Source: Bacillus sp. RO1 (GTDB lineage: Bacteria; Bacillota; Bacilli; Bacillales; Bacillaceae_I). Taken from it: DNA of 64,000 nt. A program made the translations under genes and the position numbers. The notes beneath the pieces are model-generated. The model had not been told where the DNA came from. It saw only the letters and a program-made list of their open reading frames with translations, and searched no databases. Below are positions 1 to 8,588 of this stretch, piece by piece (the first letter of the stretch is position 1; each line of letters opens with the position of its first letter). The stretch is from positions 62,001 through 126,000 of the forward strand of contig NZ_JAAZWB010000078.1 in assembly GCF_012524115.1 (NCBI RefSeq), given 5' to 3'.

Positions 1-45
1 CAGTTGTTCGTAGTCGTAAGTCTCCATATATTTGAAAATTTCCAT
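1..45 (-). CDS. bcd: Leucine dehydrogenase, N-terminal 15 codons only (partial)
   Basis: The minus strand reads ATG followed by MEIFKYMETYDYEQL, which matches the usual start of Bacillus leucine dehydrogenase. A strong ribosome binding site (GGGAGGAA) lies just upstream, at about 50-60. The rest of the gene is beyond the window. The enzyme deaminates branched-chain amino acids to 2-keto acids, and its place right after ptb fits the ptb-bcd-buk-bkd operon order. Only 15 residues are visible, so the call rests on this short match plus context. Confidence 0.8.
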   Translation of the reverse strand, partial: MEIFKYMETYDYEQL

Positions 46-99
46 GATAAAATTCCTCCCCAAGATAGTAAATGATTTTTAGTTTTAGAATTTGCTCTA

Positions 100-204
100 C
101 ACCGCTGTTGATTTCCGATAAAGGCTTCGCTTTCCTAGGGGCTGACGAGAATCTCCTCAGCTTCGCCTGTGGGGTCTCCGCCTTTTTCTCCAATCAGTAG
201 CTAT
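100..204. repeat. GC-rich dispersed intergenic repeat, copy A
   Basis: This stretch between bcd and ptb has the same framework as copies near 27.4-27.66 kb and 41.2 kb. All share an 'accgctgttgatttccg'-like start, a GCTTTCC block, an imperfect palindrome around 'CTCCTC..GCC..GGGGTCTC', and an end with CAATCA..AGCTA. It is noncoding and lies inside what should be a single bkd transcript. It resembles the hairpin-forming intergenic repeats common in Bacillaceae. The function is unknown. Confidence 0.7.
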
Positions 205-223
205 GTTTTTTATGAACTTTGAT

Positions 224-1123
224 TTATTTCACAGAACAAACCGCAAGGGCTAGTGAGTTTAGTTTACTCTCTGCTGAGTCAGCTCTGGATGTTAACACAA
301 TCGGTGCTTTTGCGCCGGCAATGATTGCTCCGACTTTTGCTTTTGCAAAGTAGATTAATGATTTATATAAGACATTTCCAACTTCAATGGTCGGAACAAA
401 CAGGATGTCCGCTTGTCCTGCCACGTCACTTTGAATTCCCTTGTGCTCAGCAGCAAGTGCTGATACTGCGTTATCCAATGCTAGTGGGCCATCAATGAGG
501 CAGTCTTTTATTTGACCTCTATTATTCATTTGTGTAAGAAGTGCTGCATCCACCGTAGCTTGCATCGCTGGGTTCACTACCTCAACAGCAGCGAGTGGCG
601 CAACTTTCGGGAGTTCAATCCCTAGCGCTCTTGCCACCTGAACAGAGTTTTGAACAATCTGCACTTTTTGTTGAAGATCTGGTGCCACATTCATTGCTGC
701 ATCAGTTACAAATATTAATTGTTCATAACCCGGCACTTCAAATGCGGCAACATGGGATAACACATTCCCCGTACGCAAACCATACTCTTTGTTTAACACT
801 TCTTTAAGAATGGTTGCTGTTGGGACATTTCCTTTCATCAGCACATCCGCTTCGCCGCTTGAAACAGCTTTTACAGCAAGTTCTGATGCCTTCTTAGCAC
901 CATCAGCAGAAACAATTTTCAGTGCATGGTGTGATGCATCCACATTGTGTTCTTTCAGTAATGCTAGTATTTTCTCCTCATGTCCAAACAGTATAAAGGA
1001 AGCCAACTGCTTGTTTAAGGCATGAGAAACCGCTTCGATCACTTCTTCATCTTCGGCTGCTGCAATTGCTACCACTTTAGAAGTGAGCTGGGTTGCTTTG
1101 GTGATAAGTTCCTCTAGTTTCAT
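224..1123 (-). CDS. ptb: Phosphate butyryltransferase
   Basis: Phosphate butyryltransferase exchanges CoA for phosphate on butyryl-, isobutyryl- or isovaleryl-CoA and so supplies acyl-phosphate to butyrate kinase in branched-chain amino acid breakdown. The 299-residue length equals that of the Bacillus subtilis enzyme. The N-terminal AAAEDEEVIEAV segment and the FVTDAAMNVAPDLQQK segment in the middle are typical of the phosphate acyltransferase (PTA/PTB) fold. The gene is the first of the operon downstream of bkdR, directly behind a sigma-54 promoter, and bcd follows after a gap that holds a repeat element. The start ATG at 1123 has the ribosome binding site GGAAGGGTTGAG ahead of it. It is a cytoplasmic enzyme with no unusual features. 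Confidence 0.95.
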   Translation of the reverse strand: MKLEELITKATQLTSKVVAIAAAEDEEVIEAVSHALNKQLASFILFGHEEKILALLKEHNVDASHHALKIVSADGAKKASELAVKAVSSGEADVLMKGNVPTATILKEVLNKEYGLRTGNVLSHVAAFEVPGYEQLIFVTDAAMNVAPDLQQKVQIVQNSVQVARALGIELPKVAPLAAVEVVNPAMQATVDAALLTQMNNRGQIKDCLIDGPLALDNAVSALAAEHKGIQSDVAGQADILFVPTIEVGNVLYKSLIYFAKAKVGAIIAGAKAPIVLTSRADSAESKLNSLALAVCSVK

Positions 1124-1159
1124 TTTCTCAACCCTTCCTTTCTACTCCAATATTATCTA

Positions 1160-1175
1160 TGCAAGAAACGTGCCA
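1160..1175 (-). promoter_or_regulatory. Sigma-54 (-24/-12) promoter of the ptb-bcd-bkd operon
   Basis: The minus strand reads TGGCAC, five bases, TTGCA (TGGCACGTTTCTTGCA), an exact match to the -24/-12 consensus. The expected start of transcription is near 1149, about 25 nt before the ptb start codon. The adjacent bkdR encodes the matching sigma-54 activator. Confidence 0.93.
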
Positions 1176-1246
1176 ACTCGTTTTTTGTGAAAACGCTTTA
1201 TTTTACCGCTTTTCACCAAGCAACATTTTTCATACTGTGCAGTTTT

Positions 1247-1256
1247 TTGCATGCAA
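1247..1256. promoter_or_regulatory. Candidate BkdR upstream activating site
   Basis: A perfect 10-bp palindrome TTGCATGCAA sits between the bkdR stop codon and the sigma-54 promoter, about 70 bp upstream of the -24 element. On the minus strand the sequence ATGTTGC occurs here and again near 1221-1228. This is the place where a sigma-54 enhancer-binding protein would be expected to bind. The link to BkdR is inferred from position only. Confidence 0.45.
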
Positions 1257-1258
1257 CA

Positions 1259-3310
1259 TTATTCAATCATGAATTTCTCCATTTTGTAATAAAGATTTCT
1301 AATCGACACTCCCAGCTCTTTAGCAGTCTTTGTTTTGTTACCTTTATTCTTCTTCAATATCTTTTGAATTATTTTCGCTTCATACCCTTCCAGCATTTCT
1401 GCTAAAGTGTAATCACTAGTGACTGTTTCAGCTGAATCCTGCACTGCTTTGTCGCCGCTGGTAGCCAAGTCCGGAATATGTTCCATGTCGATAAACACTT
1501 CATTAAATTTCATAAAAATAATGGCTCGTCCCAGAACATTTTCAAGCTCCCTCACATTGCCTGGCCATTCGTAGGCAGCAAGGTGATTGATGGCTCGTGG
1601 AGTTAACCCTTCCACATTTCTACCGTAATCTTGATTTATTTTTCTTATAAGATGTTCACTTAGCGCTTCTATATCTTCTTTTCTTTTACGAAGCGGGGGA
1701 ATGTGTATAGGCATTCTATTTAAACGATAATAAAGATCCTCACGGAATGACCCGTCTGCAATCCCTTTTTCAAGATTAACATTCGTGGCAGCAATCACTC
1801 TGACGTTAATGGTAATTGCTTTTGTTCCACCTACGCGTATGATTTCATTTTCTTGTAGAACCCTTAATAGTTTTGCTTGAGTATTGGCAGATAATTCTCC
1901 AATCTCATCTAGGAAAATACTACCGTTATTCGCTTCTTCAAAAAGCCCTTTTTTCCCGCCTCGCTTGGCACCAGAAAATGCACCTTCTTCATAACCGAAC
2001 AATTCACTTTCCAATAAAGATTCAGAAAGGGCAGCACAATTAACTCTGATAAATTTGTTATATTTGCGACTGCTTGCGTTATGGATAGCATGGGCAAAAA
2101 GTTCTTTCCCCGTGCCGGACTCACCTCGCAATAAAACAGTTGCTGGTGTTTTCGCGCCAAGTTTTGCTTGTTCAATGGCAAGGCTCATCTCTTCAGAAGA
2201 TCCGATGATATCCTCAAAAGAATACTTCGCTTCGAGCGTTCTGATAATCTGTCTTGCCCGGTCTAACTCAGTGGTAAGCGTCTGTATTTCGGAGACATCA
2301 TGGATAACACCGACACTCCCTTTTAACTTACCATCCACTATTATTGGAGCGACGTTTACAATGACTTCTTTTTTTGACGGACCTACTTTTAAGTTCACAC
2401 CACGAACAGCTCTTCTCGTTTCCAGTACCTTCATATGCATACTGTCACCTTCATAAATATCTGCTGTTGCAGGCTTACCAATTATTTGTTGTTCTTCAAG
2501 TCCAGTCAACCTCGAGTATGCAGGATTTATCATCAACCCCCTGCCAAATTCATCTACCACGGAAATCGCTTCATCAGACGACTGAATGATTGCTTCAAGC
2601 ATAGTCTGAATACCTTTTAGGTTTGTCACTTCTTCTGCAAGGTTCATAACTTCTGTGATGTCCTTGAAAACAGCAAAGGCTCCAATTACCCTTCCATCTT
2701 CATCAATGAGAGGAGATCTTGTAGTGATGATTTTTTTACCGTTTTCAAGTAGCATTTCTTTGTTTTTTTCTACTTTTTGCGTATGTATCACATCTTGCAG
2801 TCTGCTTGTTGGAACATTTTCCAAGATATGTTGACCAAGCATATGCGCTTTTTTTATTCCTACTATTTTTTCAGCACTTTTATTGTAGATGATAACCTTA
2901 CCGTGTTGATCAACCACCATCAAACCATCATGTAGTAGATTAAATATGAGGTCGCGTTTGTGGGATTCATATTTCATTTTTGCAATCAGTTCTTCTTTTT
3001 CTTCCACCAAAGTTGCTGTTATGTGAGCTACCGTTCCAGGAACAAGAACCGTTCTCGGGTTCTTCGCCTCACGAATCTCACGAAATACCTCGTCCGAACC
3101 AGTCGCTTCAATAATGATGTCTACCTTCTCAGATAAGAAATCTTTCCAATCTCTCCCGACTGTAATCCCCATGTCTTTTGCAAGCTCCAAGCCAGGTGCC
3201 GCCTGGTTGATATCAACAACAGCCAGCAAATGGAACATTCCTGAATGCGTTAACATTTTTAATATCGCAGAACCACCTTTACCAGCACCAACTACTAATA
3301 CTGTCTGCAT
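1259..3310 (-). CDS. bkdR: Sigma-54-dependent regulator of branched-chain keto acid catabolism
   Basis: BkdR activates the ptb-bcd-buk-lpd-bkd operon with sigma-54 RNA polymerase. The 683-residue protein starts with a nucleotide-binding-like segment (GAGKGG, residues 8-13) and has two PAS domains (about 115-225 and 240-345). The AAA+ domain follows, with Walker A GESGTGKE (396-403), Walker B around FLDEIGE (467-473), and the sigma-54 contact loop written GAFSGA (443-448) instead of the commoner GAFTGA. A Fis-type helix-turn-helix lies at about 658-680. The start has a GAGGGG ribosome binding site. The gene stands alone, and its stop is followed by the candidate activator site and then the ptb promoter. 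Signals sensed by the PAS domains cannot be read from sequence. Confidence 0.93.
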   Translation of the reverse strand: MQTVLVVGAGKGGSAILKMLTHSGMFHLLAVVDINQAAPGLELAKDMGITVGRDWKDFLSEKVDIIIEATGSDEVFREIREAKNPRTVLVPGTVAHITATLVEEKEELIAKMKYESHKRDLIFNLLHDGLMVVDQHGKVIIYNKSAEKIVGIKKAHMLGQHILENVPTSRLQDVIHTQKVEKNKEMLLENGKKIITTRSPLIDEDGRVIGAFAVFKDITEVMNLAEEVTNLKGIQTMLEAIIQSSDEAISVVDEFGRGLMINPAYSRLTGLEEQQIIGKPATADIYEGDSMHMKVLETRRAVRGVNLKVGPSKKEVIVNVAPIIVDGKLKGSVGVIHDVSEIQTLTTELDRARQIIRTLEAKYSFEDIIGSSEEMSLAIEQAKLGAKTPATVLLRGESGTGKELFAHAIHNASSRKYNKFIRVNCAALSESLLESELFGYEEGAFSGAKRGGKKGLFEEANNGSIFLDEIGELSANTQAKLLRVLQENEIIRVGGTKAITINVRVIAATNVNLEKGIADGSFREDLYYRLNRMPIHIPPLRKRKEDIEALSEHLIRKINQDYGRNVEGLTPRAINHLAAYEWPGNVRELENVLGRAIIFMKFNEVFIDMEHIPDLATSGDKAVQDSAETVTSDYTLAEMLEGYEAKIIQKILKKNKGNKTKTAKELGVSIRNLYYKMEKFMIE

Positions 3311-3492
3311 AAAAAACCCCTCTACACCTGTTACATATATTCTCTTGCCAAATTGAAAGAAAATTCACAGTCTTCTATAAAAGGTATGAAATTTCTTGCA
3401 CACTTTTATCTTAATAGTTTTTACTCTTCTATGCAAGGTATTTTCTGCTATAATGGAAACCGAAAGCTTTGAAAGTGAGGCCAACAATTGAT

Positions 3493-3735
3493 ATGCAACG
3501 AATAATTGCTTTAATTATTTTATTGATTCCAGGAATCATAGCTGTATATGGAATAAAATTGATGCGTGACATGGTATTTAATATTGCACACCCATTAATC
3601 CCCTCTTTAACCTTACAATTCATTATCGGATTTCTATTTTTTTTAGTGGGATTATGGTTTGTCGCTGGTTTCATTTTTCACAGAGACCGCAAGCGGAACA
3701 ATGTTCAAAAACGGTTCCAAAAGAGAGAGAAATAA
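3493..3735 (+). CDS. yqzF: YqzF-like small membrane protein (DUF2627)
   Basis: The product is an 80-residue membrane protein with two hydrophobic segments (about 4-22 and 38-60) and a basic tail rich in Arg/Lys. It resembles Bacillus YqzF (DUF2627), which lies beside bkdR in related genomes; no function is known to me. The ATG at 3493 is preferred over an in-frame TTG at 3469 because MQRIIALIILLIPGI is the usual N-terminus and a GTGAGG site lies upstream. The gene points away from bkdR and converges on the glycerophosphodiesterase, with a terminator shared between them. Confidence 0.8.
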   Translation: MQRIIALIILLIPGIIAVYGIKLMRDMVFNIAHPLIPSLTLQFIIGFLFFLVGLWFVAGFIFHRDRKRNNVQKRFQKREK

Positions 3736-3738
3736 GAA

Positions 3739-3766
3739 AACCGGCTGCAGAGCAGCCGGTTTAATT
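3739..3766. terminator. Bidirectional terminator between yqzF and the phosphodiesterase gene
   Basis: A perfect 8-bp GC-rich stem (CCGGCTGC / GCAGCCGG, 3741-3748 with 3752-3759) is extended by AA/TT and flanked by A- and T-rich sequence on both sides. It ends two convergent genes and overlaps the stop codon of the minus-strand gene. Confidence 0.9.
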
Positions 3767-4486
3767 TTGATATTTTAACTGTACAGCCTTCTTCGGATAA
3801 TCCGTGAAGAATCCTGCACACCCTTCTTTGAACAATCTATTCATGACTTTTTCATCATTGACCGTAAAAGGCCTGACAGGTACTCCCGCATGTTGAGAGC
3901 GCTGAATGATACTAGTAGTTGCTGCCTTAATATGAGGATGAATACCGCTTCCCCCAACCCATTTTGTATAATCCCACGGTTTATAGATTCCTTCCATATA
4001 CAAAACAGCTTTTTCTATGTTTGGCGCTAACGTATTCAATCGAGCGATACTGTAGTGATTAAAGCTTGAGAAGATTACCAGGTGAGCCATCTTATATTTT
4101 TCTACTAAATCAAGGACTTTCTCCTCCATGCCAGCATATGGAAGAATGCTGTTTTTCAGTTCTATATTCACAATCGTCTGCTTTCTTGAAGCCCACTCCA
4201 TCACTTCTTCCAATGTAGGGATTTCCGCATGTTTGTATTGCTTTTTAAATTTATGTAGAGCGTTTAATTTCTTTAATTCATTTAATGTTAAATCTTGTAC
4301 AAAGCCTTTGCTGTCTGTTGTTCGATTCACTTTTTCATCATGTATGACAACAGGAATGCCGTCTTTGCTTAATTGAACATCTAATTCAATCCCATCTGCT
4401 CCGTCTTTATATGCTTGTTCAAAGCTGATCATCGTATTTTCCGGATGAGTACCCGCTGATCCCCTATGACCAAAAATTTTCGTCAT
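3761..4486 (-). CDS. yqiK: Cytoplasmic glycerophosphodiester phosphodiesterase (YqiK/GlpQ family)
   Basis: The enzyme family hydrolyses glycerophosphodiesters to glycerol 3-phosphate and an alcohol. The 241-residue protein has the GDPD signature: the HRG motif in FGHRGSAGTHPENT near residues 6-18, the metal-binding ELDVQLSKDGIPVVIHDE segment, and a C-terminal FTVNDEK..FTDYP block. It has no signal peptide, unlike the secreted paralogue at 38.8 kb. It lies between bkdR/yqzF and spo0A, where B. subtilis has yqiK. Substrate preference cannot be deduced. Confidence 0.9.
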   Translation of the reverse strand: MTKIFGHRGSAGTHPENTMISFEQAYKDGADGIELDVQLSKDGIPVVIHDEKVNRTTDSKGFVQDLTLNELKKLNALHKFKKQYKHAEIPTLEEVMEWASRKQTIVNIELKNSILPYAGMEEKVLDLVEKYKMAHLVIFSSFNHYSIARLNTLAPNIEKAVLYMEGIYKPWDYTKWVGGSGIHPHIKAATTSIIQRSQHAGVPVRPFTVNDEKVMNRLFKEGCAGFFTDYPKKAVQLKYQN

Positions 4487-4579
4487 TTTTTACACACCTT
4501 TCTACTTCAATCTTGTCAGAAATAATTGTAAACGAACGTATTATTTAGTAAAATTTTTAAATGAAGCGAGGTGAACAGA

Positions 4580-4735
4580 ATGCGCCCATTACAAATTTCC
4601 GCTGAAACCGCTCAAAAACTTGCTGAGGCTTTAGATGTGCCTATTGAACAAGTCATGCATCTTCCGCAACATATCCTTATTCAAAAGCTTGTAGAATTAG
4701 AGCGAAATGAATCTAATAACAGCAATAATGAGTAA
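4580..4735 (+). CDS. YycC-like small protein
   Basis: This 51-codon gene starts MRPLQISAETAQKLAEAL and continues with a conserved-looking MHLPQHILIQKLVELE stretch, a pattern I recognise from the short YycC family of Bacilli. It has a good GAGGTG ribosome binding site eight bases before the ATG and a terminator just downstream. The product is soluble, mostly helical, and ends in an Asn-rich tail. No function is known. The gene is transcribed away from the phosphodiesterase and converges on spo0A. Confidence 0.8.
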   Translation: MRPLQISAETAQKLAEALDVPIEQVMHLPQHILIQKLVELERNESNNSNNE

Positions 4736-4765
4736 TCCTACTTTTTTGATATATGTAACATAAAG

Positions 4766-4800
4766 AAACCCAACATACAAATTGCATGTTGGGTTTTTAT
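4766..4800. terminator. Terminator between the YycC-like gene and spo0A
   Basis: The stem AACCCAACAT / ATGTTGGGTT (4767-4776 with 4786-4795) is followed by TTTTTAT on the plus strand and by AAACC..TTTCTTTA on the minus strand. It can serve both convergent genes. Confidence 0.85.
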
Positions 4801-4827
4801 TTTGCTGCTACTTTATATCTTACCCTC

Positions 4828-5619
4828 TCAAGAAGCTCTGTGCTCCAGTCTTAACTTATCCGCAACCATCGCAATGAACTCACTATTCGTAGGTTTGGCT
4901 TTTGACATTGATACTGTATAACCGAACAAAGAAGAAATGCTGTCAATATTACCACGTGACCAGGCGACTTCAATCGCATGGCGGATGGCACGCTCTACAC
5001 GGCTCGCTGTTGTATTGTATTTTTTCGCGATATCAGGATAAAGGACCTTTGTGATGGAGCCCAATAATTCGATATCATTGTACACCATGGAAATTGCTTC
5101 GCGTAAGTATAGGTAACCTTTGATGTGAGCAGGCACTCCAATTTCATGAATGATACTTGTAATGTTTGCATCAAGATTTCTACCTTTAGGTTCTGGGCTG
5201 GAGGAACGAACAGATGATGAACTCGATCTCTTAAGGATTGGTGAAGCTTTTCCACTCACTTGACGAATGTTGCTCACTAGATTTTCCATATCAAATGGCT
5301 TTAAAATAAAATAGGAAGCTCCCAAGTCTACCGCTTTCTTTGTCACATCTTCCTGTCCAAAAGCTGTCAACATAATAACGTTAGGAGATTTTTCTAAGTT
5401 TAAGCCACGCATTTTTTCAAGTACTCCTAAGCCATCTAGGTGAGGCATAATGATGTCGAGTACTAACACATCTGGATTTTTATCTTGAAGCAACTGAAGA
5501 CACTCTTGACCATTGTGAGCTACCCCTACAACTTCCATGTCCTCTTGCGCTGAAATATACTCTTCCAATAGACCGACCAATTCGCGGTTGTCACCTACAA
5601 CACATACTTTAATTTTCAT
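4828..5619 (-). CDS. spo0A: Stage 0 sporulation master regulator Spo0A
   Basis: Spo0A is the response regulator that, once phosphorylated by the phosphorelay, starts sporulation. The 263-residue protein has a receiver domain with phospho-acceptor Asp55, Thr85 and Lys107, a variable Ser-rich linker (about 125-145), and the nearly invariant DNA-binding effector domain ([22 protein letters not shown] recognition region). The start at 5619 has an AGGAGG ribosome binding site; the longer frame to 5661 lacks family support. The first acidic-pocket pair, normally Asp-Asp, reads Gly9-Asp10 here (GGT GAC). Upstream are a sigma-H-type promoter and three 0A-box-like sites. spoIVB lies directly upstream, as in other Bacilli. 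Confidence 0.97.
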   Translation of the reverse strand: MKIKVCVVGDNRELVGLLEEYISAQEDMEVVGVAHNGQECLQLLQDKNPDVLVLDIIMPHLDGLGVLEKMRGLNLEKSPNVIMLTAFGQEDVTKKAVDLGASYFILKPFDMENLVSNIRQVSGKASPILKRSSSSSVRSSSPEPKGRNLDANITSIIHEIGVPAHIKGYLYLREAISMVYNDIELLGSITKVLYPDIAKKYNTTASRVERAIRHAIEVAWSRGNIDSISSLFGYTVSMSKAKPTNSEFIAMVADKLRLEHRAS

Positions 5620-5688
5620 ATAACTAGTTTCCTCCTCAGTCCCTATACTTTCATAAAGCATTAAGTCTTAAATTTTATTCTAAATGTT

Positions 5689-5717
5689 AAATTCGACAAT
5701 GCAACCTCTTTTCCTTT
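5689..5717 (-). promoter_or_regulatory. Sigma-H-type spo0A promoter with an overlapping 0A box
   Basis: On the minus strand AAAGGAAAA (5717-5709), 11 bases, then GTCGAATTT (5697-5689) match the sigma-H consensus RNAGGAWWW - N11 - RNNGAATWW at every position. The -10 element contains TGTCGAA (5692-5698), a perfect Spo0A binding box, as in the B. subtilis Ps promoter. Confidence 0.88.
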
Positions 5718-5780
5718 AAAAAATTTAAAAAACCGTAAAAATTATATAAAATCTTTATTTTTCTCCAGAATACTCTTAAA

Positions 5781-5827
5781 TTCGACGCGAACCGCATTAT
5801 GTTACATTTATTGGATAATATGTCGAA
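5781..5827. promoter_or_regulatory. Two further 0A-box-like sites upstream of spo0A
   Basis: A perfect TGTCGAA occurs on the plus strand at 5821-5827, and CGTCGAA (one mismatch) on the minus strand at 5781-5787. With the box in the sigma-H promoter this makes three sites, consistent with Spo0A autoregulation. Confidence 0.7.
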
Positions 5828-5872
5828 TAATCTTTACCATTTTTATTTTAACGTAATTTTAAGCAAAACAAA

Positions 5873-5905
5873 AGAAAAAAAGTGAGCTGCCTTAGCCCAC
5901 TTTCT
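5873..5905 (-). terminator. spoIVB terminator
   Basis: On the minus strand AAGTGGGCT pairs with AGCTCACTT (one G-U pair), followed by a run of eight T. The stem overlaps the spoIVB stop codon. Confidence 0.88.
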
Positions 5906-7187
5906 TCTCTTTGTCTTTTTGATAAATATCAATTCCCGCTTCATTCAGCATCCATTCGATATGAACACCATAACCGCTTGTAGGGTCATTAACGAATACA
6001 TGTGTAACCGCACCAATCACTTTGCCGTTTTGTATGATAGGACTTCCACTCATTCCTTGAACGATCCCCCCTGTTTTTTCCAAAAGGGCTGGGTCCGTAA
6101 TCTTTATGACCATCCCCTTGGTGGCTGGGAATTTCTGTGGAATGCTACTCAGAACTTCTACATCAAACTCTTCAACCTTATCCCCTTCGACCACCGTCAA
6201 AATCTTGGCAGGGCCTTCCTTCACCTCAGAAGATAATGCGATTGGCAAAGCTTTGTCCATAATGCCATTTTCGATATCTTTATGCAAGGTACCAAAAATA
6301 CCGAACGGACTATTCCTTGAGATATCACCAATGGCCGAACGATCGCTTGAAAATCGTGCAAGCTTTTCACCCGGAACACCGTTACTACCTTTATCAATGG
6401 AAGTTACTGTAGACCTTACGATTTGCCCATCTTGGACAATGATTGGTTTTTTTGTATCCATATCTGATATTACATGACCTAATGCTCCATATTTCATGGT
6501 GATGGGGTCATAAAATGTCATGGTTCCAATACCCGCTGCTGAATCCCGTATATATAATCCAATTCTAAAGGAACTTTCTTGCTTGTCTTTTAAAGGAATA
6601 AGTTTCGTCTCAATGGTTTCTTTTTCACGTGTGATGACAACATCAAGGGGATTTCCGGTTTTTCCGGACTCTTGTACGAATGGAGCAACGTCACTCATTT
6701 GTTCAATGGTTTTCCCATTTATCTTTGTGATGATATCGCCAACCTGAATGCCCGCTATCTCTCCAGGCGATTTTTTTCCATCTTCTGTGTCCACTTGGTG
6801 ATGACCTACTACCAATACACCTAAGGTATTTAACTTGACGCCGATTGATTGACCACCAGGATACACTTTATATTCAGGTATGACATCTACATTGACTTTC
6901 TTGACTGGGATTCCTGCCAGTTGTAGAACAACCTGACCTTCTCCAGCCTGTTTGCCTTGAAATGCTAACGTTTTATCGGTTGCCTCAATCCCGAGAGAGG
7001 AGGAAGAATCTTCATTTACTTTGGCAGTCACTGGAACAGATGACTGGAAATGTAATCCTTGTCCTTCAAACATCGTTATTTTATTTGGGATTTGGACATA
7101 CTCTTTAAATGGTTGACTTACACATAATACCATGACTGAAACAAGGAGAAATACACCAACAATTTTTCTAAATATATCTTCTCTCAA
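5892..7187 (-). CDS. spoIVB: SpoIVB serine peptidase, sigma-K checkpoint signal
   Basis: SpoIVB is made in the forespore, crosses into the intermembrane space and triggers processing of pro-sigma-K by SpoIVFB. The 431-residue protein has an N-terminal membrane anchor (about 8-24), a PDZ domain (about 115-195) and the S55 peptidase domain. Expected catalytic residues are present: His238 in GALGHVISD, Asp365 in ITDPALL and Ser380 in GMSGSP. The reading frame starts with TTG at 7187, because an in-frame stop lies just upstream and a GAGGAGAG ribosome binding site is correctly placed. A sigma-F-type promoter lies about 55 bp upstream. The neighbour downstream is spo0A. Confidence 0.96.
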   Translation of the reverse strand: MREDIFRKIVGVFLLVSVMVLCVSQPFKEYVQIPNKITMFEGQGLHFQSSVPVTAKVNEDSSSSLGIEATDKTLAFQGKQAGEGQVVLQLAGIPVKKVNVDVIPEYKVYPGGQSIGVKLNTLGVLVVGHHQVDTEDGKKSPGEIAGIQVGDIITKINGKTIEQMSDVAPFVQESGKTGNPLDVVITREKETIETKLIPLKDKQESSFRIGLYIRDSAAGIGTMTFYDPITMKYGALGHVISDMDTKKPIIVQDGQIVRSTVTSIDKGSNGVPGEKLARFSSDRSAIGDISRNSPFGIFGTLHKDIENGIMDKALPIALSSEVKEGPAKILTVVEGDKVEEFDVEVLSSIPQKFPATKGMVIKITDPALLEKTGGIVQGMSGSPIIQNGKVIGAVTHVFVNDPTSGYGVHIEWMLNEAGIDIYQKDKEKKVG

Positions 7188-7238
7188 ACATTTTCACTCT
7201 CCTCGGTCCTATCCCACACCATTCATGGCTACATTATT

Positions 7239-7269
7239 TAATTTTGCCTTGTCAGGCTACATTTATAAC
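7239..7269 (-). promoter_or_regulatory. Sigma-F-type promoter of spoIVB
   Basis: The minus strand reads GTTATA (7269-7264), 15 bases, then GGCAAAATTA (7248-7239), which fits the sigma-F -10 pattern GGNNANAHTR and a GTATA-like -35. SpoIVB is a forespore product, so a forespore sigma factor is expected. Confidence 0.65.
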
Positions 7270-7650
7270 AACGATATTAATTTAAATGCTACCCTTTATG
7301 GATAGTTATGTTATTTGAGGGGAATGGGGATAATAATTGGGAGTAGGGATGGGGAATATTTTGTAAATATGGGTCGGCTTTGGAGTCGTCGCTTCGCATG
7401 ATTTCGCTTTTTAAGTAGCGCCAGGGCAAATGTCCGAAGATTTTCAATAGATGACTGAAGTTTTTGTATTCTAGAACAAAACCAATAGTGCAAAATCGCT
7501 ATCACGACCGAAAACCACGTCACAAGTAAGATTTTAATCTCTACTCTTGGGATGTTTCTCGCTTTTGGCATAGCTTTGATATATCAGCCTTGGCCGGATA
7601 TTGCCTTTGCACTTAATCTTTGACCATTTCAATGAAATTTCTATGTGGTC

Positions 7651-8475
7651 AAGGTTTTCATATCGACGATGAGGACTTCTCTGATCCTTTTTCCTCGTCA
7701 CTGAGGTGTTCATAAGGGCGATGAGGACCTCGCTTCTCCTTTTTCCTCGTCATTAAGGTCTTCATATTGGTGATGAGGACTTCTCTTCTCTTATTTCATC
7801 GTCATTCAGGTCTTCATATCGGCGATGAGGACCTCGCTTCTCTTACTTCTTCGTCACTGAGGTCTTCATAAGGGCGATGAGGACTTCTCTTCTCTTATTT
7901 CATCGTCATTGAGGTCTTCATATCGACGATAAGAACCTTTTTCTCCTCACAAAGGTCTTCATATTGGGGTGAGGACTTCTCTCCTCCACTTTCCTCGTCA
8001 TTAAGATCTTCATTTAGGCGATGAGGACTTCTCTTCTCCTTTTTCCTCATCACTGAGGTCTTCATAAGGGCGATGAGGACCTCTCTCCTCTTACTTCATC
8101 GTCATTCAGGTCTTCATATCGGCGATGAGAACCTTTCTCCTCTTACTTCATCGTCATTCAGGTCTTCATATCGGCGATGAGGACTTCACTTCTCCTTTTT
8201 CCTTGTCATTCAGGTCTTCATATCGGCGATGAGGACCTCACTTCTCCTTTTTCCTCGTCACTGAGGTCTTCATAAGGGCGATGAGGACCTCTCTCCTCTT
8301 ATTTCCTCGTCATTCAGGTCTTCATATCGGCGATGAGGACCTCGCTTCTCTTACTTCATCGTCGTTGAGGTCTTCATATCGACGATGAGGACCTTTTTTC
8401 TCCTCACAAAGGTCTTCATAACGGGGTGAGGACTTCTCTCCTCCTTTTTCCTCGTCACTGAAGTCTTTCATCCCA
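7651..8475. repeat. Tandem array of about 16 imperfect 52-bp repeats between spoIVB and recN
   Basis: A 52-bp unit of the form GAGGTCTTCATATCGGCGAT, then GAGGACCTCGCTTCTC, then a pyrimidine tract and TCCTCGTCATT, recurs without gaps. Two units, near 7911 and 8367, are shortened to 40 bp. The inner parts GATGAGGA and TCCTCGTC are complementary, so each unit can form a small hairpin. Single bases vary between units (TCGGCG, AAGGGCG, TCGACG). The 52-bp length is not divisible by three and no long frame runs through, so it is not a protein repeat. The rest of the 7188-8588 gap holds the spoIVB promoter, the recN terminator and no credible gene. Confidence 0.95.
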
Positions 8476-8527
8476 ACCATCAAGAATGACGCTAAAACTA
8501 TACCATTATTTTACAATTTCTTAAACA

Positions 8528-8565
8528 ACAAAAAACCGTCCACACCTCTAAGTGCAAACGGCTTA
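8528..8565 (-). terminator. recN operon terminator
   Basis: The minus-strand stem GCCGTTTGCAC / GTGTGGACGG (8552-8561 with 8536-8545), loop TTAGAG, is followed by TTTTTTG. It lies 24 bases after the recN stop codon. Confidence 0.87.
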
Positions 8566-8588
8566 CTATAATTATAAGGTCTAATTCC

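Noticed and set aside
7311-7571. An 86-codon frame on the minus strand between spoIVB and the repeat array
   Set aside because: It has one hydrophobic stretch, but no good ribosome binding site and no family, and it ends in low-complexity sequence. Not strong enough to list as a gene.
7651-8475. Possible CRISPR array
   Set aside because: Repeats are imperfect and follow each other without unique spacers, and no cas genes are present in the window.
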